39,770 bases of DNA from positions 1 to 39,770 of IMG/VR virus record IMGVR_UViG_3300046028_006504. The stretch is one strand, 5' to 3'. Under the pieces are notes generated by a model, which was given only the letters and a program-made list of their open reading frames with translations, was not told the DNA's origin and did no database searches. The stretch's first letter is position 1; the number at the start of each line of letters is the position of its first letter. This stretch comes from a virus. Made by a program: the position numbers and the translations under genes. Below are positions 16,141 to 23,603 of the stretch, in pieces.

Positions 16141-16362
16141 TTATTTTTTAAATGTTTGATTTATTTTTGTAATGTCGGACATTAACTTATTAATATCTAA
16201 GGTGTTGTTTGTCAGTTTCCCTCCGTCTTTAGGAAACATATTTTTCATATTTGAGATTGAGTTAAACATTTGTTTACCAAATTTCTTCCACCAAAAATAT
16301 AACATAAGGGTGATAGATAATAGAACTATAACTAATAAAGTTAAGATGATATTTAAAAACAT
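16141..16362 (-). CDS. Small single-pass membrane protein, 73 aa
   Basis: The ATG at 16362 gives MFLNIILTLLVIVLLSITLM, a strong N-terminal membrane helix, followed by WWKKFGKQMF and a polar tail. A longer reading frame begins upstream, but its extra residues are unlike a start region. The topology is a membrane anchor with a cytoplasmic basic tail. Function unknown. Confidence 0.5.
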   Translation of the reverse strand: MFLNIILTLLVIVLLSITLMLYFWWKKFGKQMFNSISNMKNMFPKDGGKLTNNTLDINKLMSDITKINQTFKK

Positions 16363-16499
16363 ACTTTTAAGATTTAAATTAATGATAGTAAAAAATACCA
16401 ATACATCAATTGGGTACGATTAAATCTAAGAACTTTTTTCTCTTGCTTAGTTATAATAAATCTTCCCATACCAGTAAATACATCTATACTTATAAAGAT

Positions 16500-16784
16500 A
16501 TGAGAAATTGTTTAACAATCCTATTAAATATTGTCTTTCAAAAAGATTTAGAACTACTTTACGGTAAAGGTACTTTAGTTGAAGTTAACGATTTCAAATA
16601 CTGCACAACAACAAAAAATTACACGGTAGATTGTACACTAAAGTTAACGGACATAACTTTATTTGAAGAAACTAATATTGAGGGATTACAATTTTTAGTT
16701 GAGGAGTCTTTAAAATACACAGGGTTAGAGAAAACTAATGTTACTCTAATAACTTCATATGATTTATTAGAAACACCAAAATAA
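16500..16784 (+). CDS. Small hypothetical protein, 94 aa
   Basis: The ATG at 16500 gives MRNCLTILLNIVFQKDLELL and a protein of mixed beta and alpha character (YTVDCTLKLTDITLFEETNI). Residues upstream of this ATG in the same frame look non-coding. No domain or signal peptide is recognised. It precedes the FKBP gene on the same strand. Confidence 0.45.
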   Translation: MRNCLTILLNIVFQKDLELLYGKGTLVEVNDFKYCTTTKNYTVDCTLKLTDITLFEETNIEGLQFLVEESLKYTGLEKTNVTLITSYDLLETPK

Positions 16785-16835
16785 CATTTGATTATCTTTT
16801 TTTTTATTCTTATGTTTATTTAAAATTATATAAAG

Positions 16836-17261
16836 ATGAAAAAAATCGAGAACGGTAACACCGTAACAGTTAACTACACAGGTAGATTAGAAGATGGGTC
16901 AACATTTGATTCTTCATTAATGGAAGGTCGTGAACCATTAACCGCAGTTTTAGGCGAAGGCAAACTAATCAAAGGTTTTGAAATGGGTTTACTTGAAATG
17001 TCTGAAGGTGAGAAAAAAACAGTTGAAATTGAATCTGAGGACGCGTATGGTCAATACCGAGAGGAATTGATTACAGAAATACCTAAAAGTCAAGTTCCTG
17101 AAGGAGTTCAAGTTGGTGAAACATTACAAGGAATGAGTCCTCAAGGTCCGGTAATCATTAAAATTCTTGAGGTTACTGAAGAATTAGTTAAAATTGATGC
17201 AAATCATCCATTGGCCGGTAAGAAATTAATATTTGATTTAGAAGTTGTTAGTATCTCTTAA
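16836..17261 (+). CDS. SlyD-like FKBP peptidyl-prolyl isomerase, 141 aa
   Basis: A cytoplasmic prolyl isomerase and chaperone. The FKBP core opens with NGNTVTVNYTGRLEDGSTFD, continues with LGEGKLIKGFEMGLLEMSEG and KTVEIESEDAYGQ, and closes with DANHPLAGKKLIFDLEVV, the classic SlyD/FkpB signature. The insert-in-flap region (residues 75-120) is present. The His/Cys-rich nickel-binding tail of E. coli SlyD is absent, as is usual in Bacteroidota. With DnaK it makes a second folding helper in the same phage segment, possibly for structural proteins. The leader contains TGTTTATT, close to the TATTTATT box. Confidence 0.9.
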   Translation: MKKIENGNTVTVNYTGRLEDGSTFDSSLMEGREPLTAVLGEGKLIKGFEMGLLEMSEGEKKTVEIESEDAYGQYREELITEIPKSQVPEGVQVGETLQGMSPQGPVIIKILEVTEELVKIDANHPLAGKKLIFDLEVVSIS

Positions 17262-17313
17262 GTGAGATATTAACTAATTTTAAAATTCACAAAGATTTAT
17301 CAATACGATTTAA

Positions 17314-17345
17314 TTTGTGTAAATAAAATATTTTACTTACATTTG
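17314..17345 (+). promoter_or_regulatory. Complete Bacteroidota promoter: TTTG at 17314, TACATTTG at 17338
   Basis: TTTG (17314-17317) and TACATTTG (17338-17345) are separated by 20 bases, matching the -33/-7 layout of Bacteroidota house-keeping promoters. The ATG follows after 23 bases. Confidence 0.65.
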
Positions 17346-17368
17346 TATAAACAATTAAACTAAAAATT

Positions 17369-17704
17369 ATGAACAAAATCGAAATGAAAACTATTGCGGA
17401 AAACGCTAAAAAAATCTTAAAGAGTGTAACAGTCTATTCGATTATTGGATTATCTTGTATTGCATCTTTCTTTGTAGGTTATTATTACAATAAGATGAAT
17501 AATAAGACTCCTGAAGTGAAAACTGTTGTATCCAAGATTAAAAAACAAGATGTTAATTTAGCCATTGACCAAAACAACAACTTAATCATTATTGATGTTA
17601 AATCAGGTGATTACACAATCTATGAGGATTCAATAGGAAATACAATTTTCTCATTGTACGCAAAAAACGTGTGGGGACAACACACTCAAGTTACTAACCC
17701 TTAA
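17369..17704 (+). CDS. Single-pass membrane protein, 111 aa
   Basis: A cytoplasmic helix of about 20 residues (MNKIEMKTIAENAKKILKSV) precedes one membrane segment, residues 22-41 (VYSIIGLSCIASFFVGYYYN), and a polar periplasmic domain of about 65 residues with beta character (NNNLIIIDVKSGDYTIYEDS). It lies 11 bases before the lytic transglycosylase gene and is probably transcribed with it. Function unknown. Confidence 0.6.
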   Translation: MNKIEMKTIAENAKKILKSVTVYSIIGLSCIASFFVGYYYNKMNNKTPEVKTVVSKIKKQDVNLAIDQNNNLIIIDVKSGDYTIYEDSIGNTIFSLYAKNVWGQHTQVTNP

Positions 17705-17715
17705 AACCTAAACCA

Positions 17716-18270
17716 ATGAATACTCAAAAATTATTATTAGTTGTATTATTTTCAATTGCAGGATTAGTTCTACTATGTTCTCTTGAATTAAAAAAAGAAA
17801 TATCACATAATTCATTTGGGAAAATTGATTTTGGTCATGGTAGTGATGTTGATAAACCCTCATCAATTTTGATGTATGAAAACTTGGAAAAGTATTCCGA
17901 TGAATACGATATACCAAAACACATCATTTATAATATCGCATTTTTAGAGACGACTTATAAAGGACCATTTGATTGGAGTTATAATCCGGCAAGAACATCT
18001 CCAGTTGGTGCAGTTGGACCAATGCAGATTATGCCAGCAACCGCAAATTATGTCTGTAAAAAAAAGGTGTCAGTTAATAAATTAAAAAACGATATCGAAT
18101 TTAACATTGAAACAAGTGTTAAATTATTACAGAAGTTATATAAAAAATATGGTGATTGGGAAGTGGTTTGTGGTTGTTATAATACAGGTAAACCAATAAT
18201 TAACGAATACGCTCGTTTTTGTAAAAAAAATAAAGACTACCAAAAGAATTGGAGATACATTAATCGTTAA
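17716..18270 (+). CDS. Membrane-anchored lytic transglycosylase (SLT family), 184 aa
   Basis: Cleaves the peptidoglycan glycan strand. An N-terminal hydrophobic segment (residues 5-24, KLLLVVLFSIAGLVLLCSL) acts as anchor or signal. The SLT fold shows the catalytic Glu in NIAFLETTYKGP, then GAVGPMQIMPATANYV and CGCYNTGKP (family A-Y-N-x-G). The protein may open the wall locally during entry or assembly, or help lysis; the export signal argues for periplasmic action from inside the host rather than in the virion. Four bases (TTAA) are shared with the convergent protease gene at 18267. Confidence 0.85.
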   Translation: MNTQKLLLVVLFSIAGLVLLCSLELKKEISHNSFGKIDFGHGSDVDKPSSILMYENLEKYSDEYDIPKHIIYNIAFLETTYKGPFDWSYNPARTSPVGAVGPMQIMPATANYVCKKKVSVNKLKNDIEFNIETSVKLLQKLYKKYGDWEVVCGCYNTGKPIINEYARFCKKNKDYQKNWRYINR

Positions 18271-18656
18271 TCGTACATTTTCTTTTCGACCTTTGGATGT
18301 TTCTTTTCAAATTGTTTCATAACTTGTCCTGATATTGCGTTGGCTTCATCCTCATTTTGACCACCAATATCGGGACCATGTTTTCTAATTAAAACATTCC
18401 TTTGATATTCATGAACCCATTCATGTGTCAATGTTCTTAAAATATCACGATTAATTCTACCTTTGGTTAGAATATGTAATTCACCATCTTCAGTTCTTGA
18501 ACCTGTAGTCATATCACCGATTCGATTACCCATAAAAATAATTTTCACATCTTTTTTTAAAGGATATTCTTTTTGAAGAAAACTTATAAAATCATTGTAT
18601 AATGGATATTCATCCTTTTTAATACCTGAATCTCTATGTACAATAGTAACCGTCAT
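18267..18656 (-). CDS. Small HExxH metallopeptidase-like protein, 129 aa
   Basis: HEWVH at residues 78-82 lies in a helix (ILRTLTHEWVHEYQRN), and NEDEANAISGQ about 20 residues later provides acidic third-ligand candidates, a layout of minimal zincins. The N-terminal part is beta-rich (VTIVHRDSGIKK, VKIIFMGNRIG). It is shorter than, and not clearly related to, the three larger HExxH proteins of the window. A TATTTATA box ends 5 bases before the ATG. No signal peptide. Substrate unknown. Confidence 0.6.
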   Translation of the reverse strand: MTVTIVHRDSGIKKDEYPLYNDFISFLQKEYPLKKDVKIIFMGNRIGDMTTGSRTEDGELHILTKGRINRDILRTLTHEWVHEYQRNVLIRKHGPDIGGQNEDEANAISGQVMKQFEKKHPKVEKKMYD

Positions 18657-18661
18657 ATCAA

Positions 18662-18669
18662 TATAAATA
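18662..18669 (-). promoter_or_regulatory. TATTTATA box, 5 bases from the ATG at 18656
   Basis: ATATTTATA followed by ttgat and the ATG; short-spacing group. Confidence 0.45.
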
Positions 18670-18709
18670 TATGACTTAAGATAAATGTATTAATACTATA
18701 AAACTTAGA

Positions 18710-18919
18710 TTATTTTTCTTTAATACACTTATAACACATCCCATTATTATGTGAATGTTCTTCAATACGTAGTATTATACCGCACTCAACACAGTTGAAT
18801 GTTTCTATGACTTCGTCATTATTTAATTTTGTTTCATACATTACAGAAGGTTTTTTAACCATAAATTCTTCTTTAATCTTTAATAATCGATTTATTAATT
18901 CTTCGGGAGTTTTTTCCAT
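18710..18919 (-). CDS. Small zinc-ribbon protein, 69 aa
   Basis: Two CxxC pairs, NCVECG near residues 42-47 and MCYKCI near 61-66, form a zinc ribbon at the C-terminus. The N-terminal half is a charged helix (EELINRLLKIKEEF). It lies 3 bases after the gene at 18923, so the genes from 20299 down to 18710 probably form one transcription unit. Zinc ribbons often bind nucleic acid or protein; no specific role can be given. Confidence 0.55.
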   Translation of the reverse strand: MEKTPEELINRLLKIKEEFMVKKPSVMYETKLNNDEVIETFNCVECGIILRIEEHSHNNGMCYKCIKEK

Positions 18920-18922
18920 ATA

Positions 18923-19228
18923 TTAATATCCGTAAGTATATTCTGTGTAAATGTATATCCCACCATGTAATTCACAGATTCCATGACCTGTATAAGTTTT
19001 AAACAGATAAATTTCAGCATTTTCATATGACATGTGTGACACTCTATCAACTTTTGGTCCTTGAATATTCATAATTTCTTTCCAACCCCAAAAACTTTTA
19101 CGTTCAATCACCCATTCAATTGCTCGGTCAGAACTTCCTGAATTATGAATCAATTTTACTATTCTATATTTTGTCATATCTTTTTCCAATTTAATGCTAA
19201 CGATACAACCATAAGTAATATCGCCCAT
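18923..19228 (-). CDS. Small hypothetical protein, 101 aa
   Basis: A beta-rich protein with several Trp and Tyr residues (RAIEWVIERKSFWGWKEIMN, GIYIYTEYTYGY). The ATG at 19228 has TGTTTATA two bases upstream, which favours it; an internal ATG at 19177 (MTKYRIVKL) is the alternative start. No domain is recognised. Confidence 0.5.
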   Translation of the reverse strand: MGDITYGCIVSIKLEKDMTKYRIVKLIHNSGSSDRAIEWVIERKSFWGWKEIMNIQGPKVDRVSHMSYENAEIYLFKTYTGHGICELHGGIYIYTEYTYGY

Positions 19229-19270
19229 ATTATAAACACTAATTTAAATAGATTATTTTTAACCCACTTT

Positions 19271-19462
19271 TTAATCTTCTTCCTCCTCATCCTTATATTT
19301 TCTATATAGAATTGAATAAATACTTAATATTAACGCCACGACGCTACCTCCAATTAGTATGAGATAAGACATTAATGGGTATGTTATGGCGACTAATATT
19401 ATAACTGCGAATATTACCATAAATATGGTTGTCATTAAAATTGCTTTAGTTTTTGGTTTCAT
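19271..19462 (-). CDS. Small membrane protein, 63 aa
   Basis: Two membrane helices, about residues 8-28 (ILMTTIFMVIFAVIILVAIT) and 30-52, then a charged tail (RKYKDEEEED). It lies 3 bases after the GIY-YIG gene. The topology would suit a small phage membrane-active protein, but no family is recognised. Confidence 0.55.
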   Translation of the reverse strand: MKPKTKAILMTTIFMVIFAVIILVAITYPLMSYLILIGGSVVALILSIYSILYRKYKDEEEED

Positions 19463-19465
19463 AAT

Positions 19466-20299
19466 TTAATCTTTATATTTGTAATTGTCAAATTTTTTAT
19501 TTTTACTTTTAACTCTCCACCTTATAGTTACCATAGGAATATTTAGAACTTTTGACGCCTCTCCTGCCGACCTGAACTCAACACCATCAATTATTATTGG
19601 TATGTTTTTTTTTCCATTATAAACACCCATCATTCTATCTGACGATTTTTTCTTATATGTTTCAGTATGTTTTTTACCAAAGAATGGATTATTATTTTCA
19701 CTTCGGGGTCTACACTTATTACAATGAGTGTGTCCGTAACCTATTCTTTTACCACATTCACAATAGACGTAAGTTAAACCCCCTTTCCAATTTGGGTTCA
19801 GTTCTTTTTTATAACTTCTTCTATTATCTAATGACTTTTTAACGATTTCTTTAGGTATTTTTTTACCCTTCCAAAATCCGTCTTTACCATACATCCCATT
19901 TTTCTCACCAAACACATTTTCACTTCTTATTTTTCTTTCATCATCATTTATATTGTCCCAATACTTTTTTGTTGAGAGTCTTTGGTTTTCAACCCAACTC
20001 TCATCATACTTAATAAATTCAGATAGGTCTCCACCAGTGCCACCTTCTGTTAAATTATAACCGTTCTCAATTGTTTTGAGTTTATCAATCCAAAAAATTT
20101 CTTTTTCATTCAACTCGTCTTTATTAGAACACTCCTCTAAAATAGTTTTAGAGAAATTTTCTAATCCGTATTTTTTTATTGCTAACTTAATCAACTTTCC
20201 ACTCCCAAAATATTTCTCAAATGATAATCCACTATATTGCCCGATATAAGATTTACCGTTTATATTGTTTTTGATTTCATACACTAAAAACTTCTTCAT
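19466..20299 (-). CDS. Free-standing GIY-YIG homing endonuclease, 277 aa
   Basis: Residues 1-95 form a GIY-YIG nuclease domain: FLVYEIKNNINGKSYIGQYS holds the strand pair (VYE in place of GIY, then YIG), followed by KYGLENFSKTILEE and NEKEIFWIDKLKT with the metal-binding Glu, ending in GYNLTEGGTGG. DNA-binding modules follow: NUMOD3-like NGMYGKDGFW and NPFFGKKHTET, a Cys/His zinc finger (YCECGKRIGYGHTHCNKC) and a NUMOD1-like end (EFRSAGEASKVLNIPMVTIR). It lies 55 bases downstream of thyA, a gene often invaded by such elements in phages (T4 td carries I-TevI). The endonuclease is probably a selfish element that cuts thyA of related phages and spreads by repair. Confidence 0.85.
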   Translation of the reverse strand: MKKFLVYEIKNNINGKSYIGQYSGLSFEKYFGSGKLIKLAIKKYGLENFSKTILEECSNKDELNEKEIFWIDKLKTIENGYNLTEGGTGGDLSEFIKYDESWVENQRLSTKKYWDNINDDERKIRSENVFGEKNGMYGKDGFWKGKKIPKEIVKKSLDNRRSYKKELNPNWKGGLTYVYCECGKRIGYGHTHCNKCRPRSENNNPFFGKKHTETYKKKSSDRMMGVYNGKKNIPIIIDGVEFRSAGEASKVLNIPMVTIRWRVKSKNKKFDNYKYKD

Positions 20300-20354
20300 A
20301 TTGATTTACTTTAAGGTTTATCCTTTAATATAAGTATCGGAAATTTTGAAAAAA

Positions 20355-21467
20355 TTAATTAGAAAGTGGTAATTTAATTGTCGGATGTGATTGATAACCT
20401 TCAAGTTTAATATCATCCAAAGTATATTCTGAAATATCATTAACAACTCTATCGCTTAATTTTACAATAGGTAATTCGTATGGTTCTCTTGTTAGTTGTT
20501 CTTTAATCGGTTCAATGTGATTAAGATATAAATGAACGTCTCCACCATTATAAATCAATTCGTCAGGAACCATATTAACTTGTTTAGCAATCATCATCAA
20601 TAATAATCCATATGATGATAAATTGAAACTCAGCCCAAGTCCAACATCTGTACTTCTCATATTAAACATTAAAGAGATTGCTCTAGTTGGTCTATTTTGT
20701 TCATCAAAAAGTTTTTTGTATTTATCTAATTCTTCTTGTCTAGCAATAGGACCACTAAAGACCCCTCTATAAGCATAATCTTCTCCCATAGATTTGTTTC
20801 TTTCTTCTAAACTCAACTCTCTCGTATAAACTTGAAATCCGTAATGACAAGGTGGGAGAACCATTTGGTCTAATTCACCTACATTCCAAGCATTAACCAT
20901 TAATCGTCTTGAGTCTGGATTTGTTTTAAGGTCGTTGATTAGGTTTTGGATTTGGTCTATAGGTTCGTGTAAGGTATATCCAGTATTGTCTCCACTGTAA
21001 TCTACTATCATATTATCAAAATTTACTTTATTCCATCTTCTCCATTGCTTACCATAGATTGGGCCTAGATTCCCAAATCTATTACAAAATTCTTTATCAT
21101 TCTTTATCTTATCGATAAATTCTTCTTGTGTGAATCTTTCTGGCTCGCCACTGAAAGAATGAGATTTGACTATTTTATCACATTCTCTTAAATAGGCTTG
21201 ATAGCAGTCACCATCCCAAATATGACAACCATTATCAACTAAATACTTAATATTAGTATCTCCTTTTAAAAACCATAACAATTCAGTTACAATAGTTTTA
21301 AATGGCATCTTCTTAGTTGTAAGTAAAGGAAATCCTTCTGACATTTTGTGTCTGATTTGTCTTCCGAATACACTAATTGTTCCAGTTCCCGTTCTGTCAG
21401 ACTTTATTACTCCATTATCTAAGATGTCTTGAAGTAGGTCTGTATATCGTTTATCTAGATTGTTCAT
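20355..21467 (-). CDS. thyA: Thymidylate synthase ThyA, 370 aa
   Basis: Makes dTMP from dUMP with methylene-tetrahydrofolate for phage DNA synthesis. The key segments are present: SDRTGTGTISVFGRQIRH, the Arg-rich loop DSRRLMVNAWN, the catalytic Cys207 in VLPPCHYGFQVY, and RSTDVGLGLSFNLSSYGLL plus GGDVHLYLNH. At 370 residues it exceeds the usual 264 mainly by two insertions: residues 98-130 in the small domain and about 216-262 directly after the Cys loop (TRELSLEERNKSMGEDYAYR). No intron interrupts it. The start overlaps the 3' end of the small upstream gene by 17 bases. Confidence 0.95.
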   Translation of the reverse strand: MNNLDKRYTDLLQDILDNGVIKSDRTGTGTISVFGRQIRHKMSEGFPLLTTKKMPFKTIVTELLWFLKGDTNIKYLVDNGCHIWDGDCYQAYLRECDKIVKSHSFSGEPERFTQEEFIDKIKNDKEFCNRFGNLGPIYGKQWRRWNKVNFDNMIVDYSGDNTGYTLHEPIDQIQNLINDLKTNPDSRRLMVNAWNVGELDQMVLPPCHYGFQVYTRELSLEERNKSMGEDYAYRGVFSGPIARQEELDKYKKLFDEQNRPTRAISLMFNMRSTDVGLGLSFNLSSYGLLLMMIAKQVNMVPDELIYNGGDVHLYLNHIEPIKEQLTREPYELPIVKLSDRVVNDISEYTLDDIKLEGYQSHPTIKLPLSN

Positions 21468-21633
21468 ATTTTTTATCCCTTAATTGTTTATATCTTTCTT
21501 CGTCACCTTTGTTATCATAATTCCAAGTTAAAACATATTCTAAAGTGATTAATTCTCGATATTCCTCATTGGTTAAATTACCTCTAAGTTCTTCAACTAC
21601 TTTATCATATACCCTATTAAACGATTCTTCCAT
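21451..21633 (-). CDS. Small hypothetical protein, 60 aa
   Basis: A charged helical protein (MEESFNRVYDKVVEELRGNL, ending in DEERYKQLRDKKYEQSR). The ATG at 21633 is preferred; a TTG directly upstream lies 5 bases after a TATATTTA box and may also be used. It overlaps the start of thyA by 17 bases and is probably co-expressed with it. Function unknown. Confidence 0.55.
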   Translation of the reverse strand: MEESFNRVYDKVVEELRGNLTNEEYRELITLEYVLTWNYDNKGDEERYKQLRDKKYEQSR

Positions 21634-21700
21634 CAATAGACTAAATATAATTATTTATTATGGTAACATCAATAATAATGGGTTTTTTTATATTGGGAGA

Positions 21701-21708
21701 TATTTATT
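21701..21708 (+). promoter_or_regulatory. TATTTATT box for the 21723 gene
   Basis: TATTTATT, 14 bases before the ATG; long-spacing group. Confidence 0.5.
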
Positions 21709-21722
21709 AAAAAAAAGTTTAT

Positions 21723-22247
21723 ATGAAATATATTATTACAGAAAAGCAATTCAAGAAAATATCTGATTTGGTTTTAAAAGAACAAACTACCACACCATCT
21801 ACTATAAAACCTAACTCAGGAGTGACTATCAATGGAATATCATATAAATTACCTAAAATAAACACACAACAAGAATTAGATAAATTTACTGCACCAGTTC
21901 AAGACCAACTTGTTAGTATTATTGATAGTGGACGAATGAAAGGTTATACAGGAATGGGTCCTTTTACTAAAACTCGTAATGGAATTTCTTTCGGACAAAA
22001 AATAATTCTAAGTATTCCGGAATTTTTAAGGGTTAATGCTATGTTGGGAATCTCAAAACCATTAGATTTAGTGACTTTACAATCACAGATTAACTCTATG
22101 TCGTCACAAAGCCCCGTATTGGCAAATTTATTCCTAAATTCTAAACAAGTATTAGATACAATATTAACACCAAATAGTGATTATGCCGTGGCATCTAAAC
22201 CTATTTTTAATTATTACAAAAATCTTTTAAATAAAAGATTATTATAA
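21723..22247 (+). CDS. Prohead-targeting-type protein, 174 aa
   Basis: The N-terminal 21 residues (MKYIITEKQFKKISDLVLKE plus Q) are a clear shared tag ending in L-K-E-Q. A Thr/Pro linker (TTTPSTIKPNSG) follows, then a soluble domain of unknown fold (QELDKFTAPVQDQLVSIIDS, GMGPFTKTRNGISFGQK). The linker directly after the presumed cleavage site supports the idea that the tag is a removable signal. A terminator follows the stop codon. Confidence 0.65.
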   Translation: MKYIITEKQFKKISDLVLKEQTTTPSTIKPNSGVTINGISYKLPKINTQQELDKFTAPVQDQLVSIIDSGRMKGYTGMGPFTKTRNGISFGQKIILSIPEFLRVNAMLGISKPLDLVTLQSQINSMSSQSPVLANLFLNSKQVLDTILTPNSDYAVASKPIFNYYKNLLNKRLL

Positions 22248-22248
22248 C

Positions 22249-22277
22249 AAAAAAGGAGGTCTAAACCTCCTTTTTTT
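22249..22277. terminator. Bidirectional terminator
   Basis: AGGAGG (22254-22259) pairs with CCTCCT (22266-22271), with an A-tract before and a T-tract after. It ends both the 21723 gene and the convergent 22276 gene. Confidence 0.8.
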
Positions 22278-22737
22278 ATTTTACAACAACTTTAACATTT
22301 CTATCAAAATCTCCTTTTGAAAGAGTGTCCGTCACATTATCACCAGATTGTGATATTGCCGAATAAGTCCCATCTTCATTTTCACATATTAATAATTTTT
22401 CATTTGTTATACGGCCATCAAGGTGTATTTCAACAAAGTAACCGGTTTTGGTTTTTTCGTATTTCAGTAATTTAAAAGTATTAAAATTGTTTTTATTATG
22501 TGTGTCAACATAAGATACAGTTTTTTTAATTAAGTCAATTACGATAATATACTCCCACTTTAAAAGTCGAGTATATGTCACCAAGTCATGTTCTGTTGCG
22601 GCTCTAAAATTTAAAGATTTAGACCAAGTCATTTCTTGTACAGTATCGACAGTCACTGTGATACTTTTAATTGGTTTTTGTGTAAAACCTGTAGTTGTTA
22701 AAACTACCAATACTAAAGATAAAATTAATTTTTTCAT
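22276..22737 (-). CDS. Exported hypothetical protein, 153 aa
   Basis: A type I signal peptide covers residues 1-19 (MKKLILSLVLVVLTTTGFTQ) with cleavage likely after FTQ, the usual Bacteroidota pattern. The mature part has beta-strand character (SITVTVDTVQEMTWSKSLNF, GYFVEIHLDGRITNEKLLIC) and no known domain. A TATCTTTA box ends 4 bases before the ATG, so it has the host-type leaderless layout of the metabolic genes. I infer a periplasmic protein made early in infection. Confidence 0.65.
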   Translation of the reverse strand: MKKLILSLVLVVLTTTGFTQKPIKSITVTVDTVQEMTWSKSLNFRAATEHDLVTYTRLLKWEYIIVIDLIKKTVSYVDTHNKNNFNTFKLLKYEKTKTGYFVEIHLDGRITNEKLLICENEDGTYSAISQSGDNVTDTLSKGDFDRNVKVVVK

Positions 22738-22741
22738 ATTG

Positions 22742-22749
22742 TAAAGATA
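22742..22749 (-). promoter_or_regulatory. TATCTTTA box, 4 bases from the ATG at 22737
   Basis: TAnnTTTG with the last base changed, followed by caat and the ATG. Confidence 0.45.
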
Positions 22750-22797
22750 TAAATTTAATTTAATACTACAAAACTTTTTTTAACTAAATGTAAAAAT

Positions 22798-22869
22798 TTA
22801 TTTGTTTTTATTTTTCTTTGACACTAAAAAATACCAAAGTAACGGAACAATACAAAATATAATAATCAT
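22798..22869 (-). CDS. Possible 23-residue membrane peptide
   Basis: An ATG at 22869 opens MIIIFCIVPLLWYFLVSKKN followed by KNK and a stop: one hydrophobic helix with a basic tail. It lies 7 bases downstream of the 22877 gene on the same strand, the usual packing here. Such micro-proteins are common in phages, but chance is possible at this length. Confidence 0.35.
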   Translation of the reverse strand: MIIIFCIVPLLWYFLVSKKNKNK

Positions 22870-22876
22870 ATTAATT

Positions 22877-23125
22877 TTATTTTAAAAATTGAAGTAACTT
22901 CCACATACTTGGTTTGGCATCTCGATGTTCTTTTGTATAATACCAAGTTGTCCCCTTTGAGTCAATTAAACCCACCTCACCGTCTATCCACCCACAAAAC
23001 TGTATAATGGTCATTATTTCGACAAGGTCTTCCCATTGGTCATATATTACAATATCATTACCGTCACGCTTCGCCCAAAGGACATCACCTTCATGATTAA
23101 TTAATGAAAATTTATTTTTGTTCAT
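22877..23125 (-). CDS. Small hypothetical protein, 82 aa
   Basis: A compact, Trp-rich soluble protein (NHEGDVLWAKRDGNDIVIYD, IIQFCGWIDGEVGLIDSKGT). Its start overlaps the end of the gene at 23112 by 14 bases, suggesting coupled translation. No domain is recognised. Confidence 0.55.
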   Translation of the reverse strand: MNKNKFSLINHEGDVLWAKRDGNDIVIYDQWEDLVEIMTIIQFCGWIDGEVGLIDSKGTTWYYTKEHRDAKPSMWKLLQFLK

Positions 23126-23285
23126 TAGTAAGTTTAGTTAAATTGTTAATTTTTTTATAATTGTAAACTATTTTTAAAAATCCCATTACTTCAGGAATGT
23201 TAACCAATTCAACATTGTTTAGAAACTCATATCCGACAGTTTCTCTAATTATTTCATGTTCGTCGATTAAGTCTAATGGTTTCAT
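23112..23285 (-). CDS. Small hypothetical protein, 57 aa
   Basis: Starts MKPLDLIDEHEIIRETVGYE and ends in KINNLTKLTNEQK. The ATG at 23285 is chosen over an upstream TTG at 23303 that would overlap the previous gene. It is the middle member of a same-strand run from 24499 to 22798. No domain is recognised. Confidence 0.45.
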   Translation of the reverse strand: MKPLDLIDEHEIIRETVGYEFLNNVELVNIPEVMGFLKIVYNYKKINNLTKLTNEQK

Positions 23286-23292
23286 ATTGAAT

Positions 23293-23595
23293 TTATTTCG
23301 CAATTAAAGTTATTAATCCCGTTACCGTTAAACTTACTCCCACTGTAAACATTATACTTCTAGGATATTGTTGAAAAAATGGTGGGATATATTGTTTAAC
23401 TATAATTGAATTATTTCCGTAAGAAACCGTTTGGTTAGTAGTATAATTATAGTTACCTTCCAACACTGCCGCGGTTGTAAATCCGAGCCCACCTATTGTT
23501 ATAACTAATCCTTTATTTTCGTATTTATCTGACATATACTGTGAGAATCCTGTTAAGGATAAAAACAAGAACGAGATTAAAATTATTTTTTTCAT
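23293..23595 (-). CDS. Exported or membrane protein with signal peptide, 100 aa
   Basis: A signal peptide (MKKIILISFLFLSLTGFSQY, cleavage after FSQ) is followed by two moderately hydrophobic segments: residues 29-45 (LVITIGGLGFTTAAVLE) and 80-99 (IMFTVGVSLTVTGLITLIA). The region between is polar and Asn/Tyr-rich (GNYNYTTNQTVSYGNNS). The layout suggests a small inner-membrane or envelope protein facing the periplasm. It belongs to an operon-like run with a lipoprotein at 24044. Confidence 0.6.
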   Translation of the reverse strand: MKKIILISFLFLSLTGFSQYMSDKYENKGLVITIGGLGFTTAAVLEGNYNYTTNQTVSYGNNSIIVKQYIPPFFQQYPRSIMFTVGVSLTVTGLITLIAK

Positions 23596-23603
23596 GTTTT
23601 AAA

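Noticed and set aside
20355-21467. Group I intron in thyA, as in T4 td
   Set aside because: The thyA frame is continuous from start to stop with all motifs; the GIY-YIG gene lies outside it.
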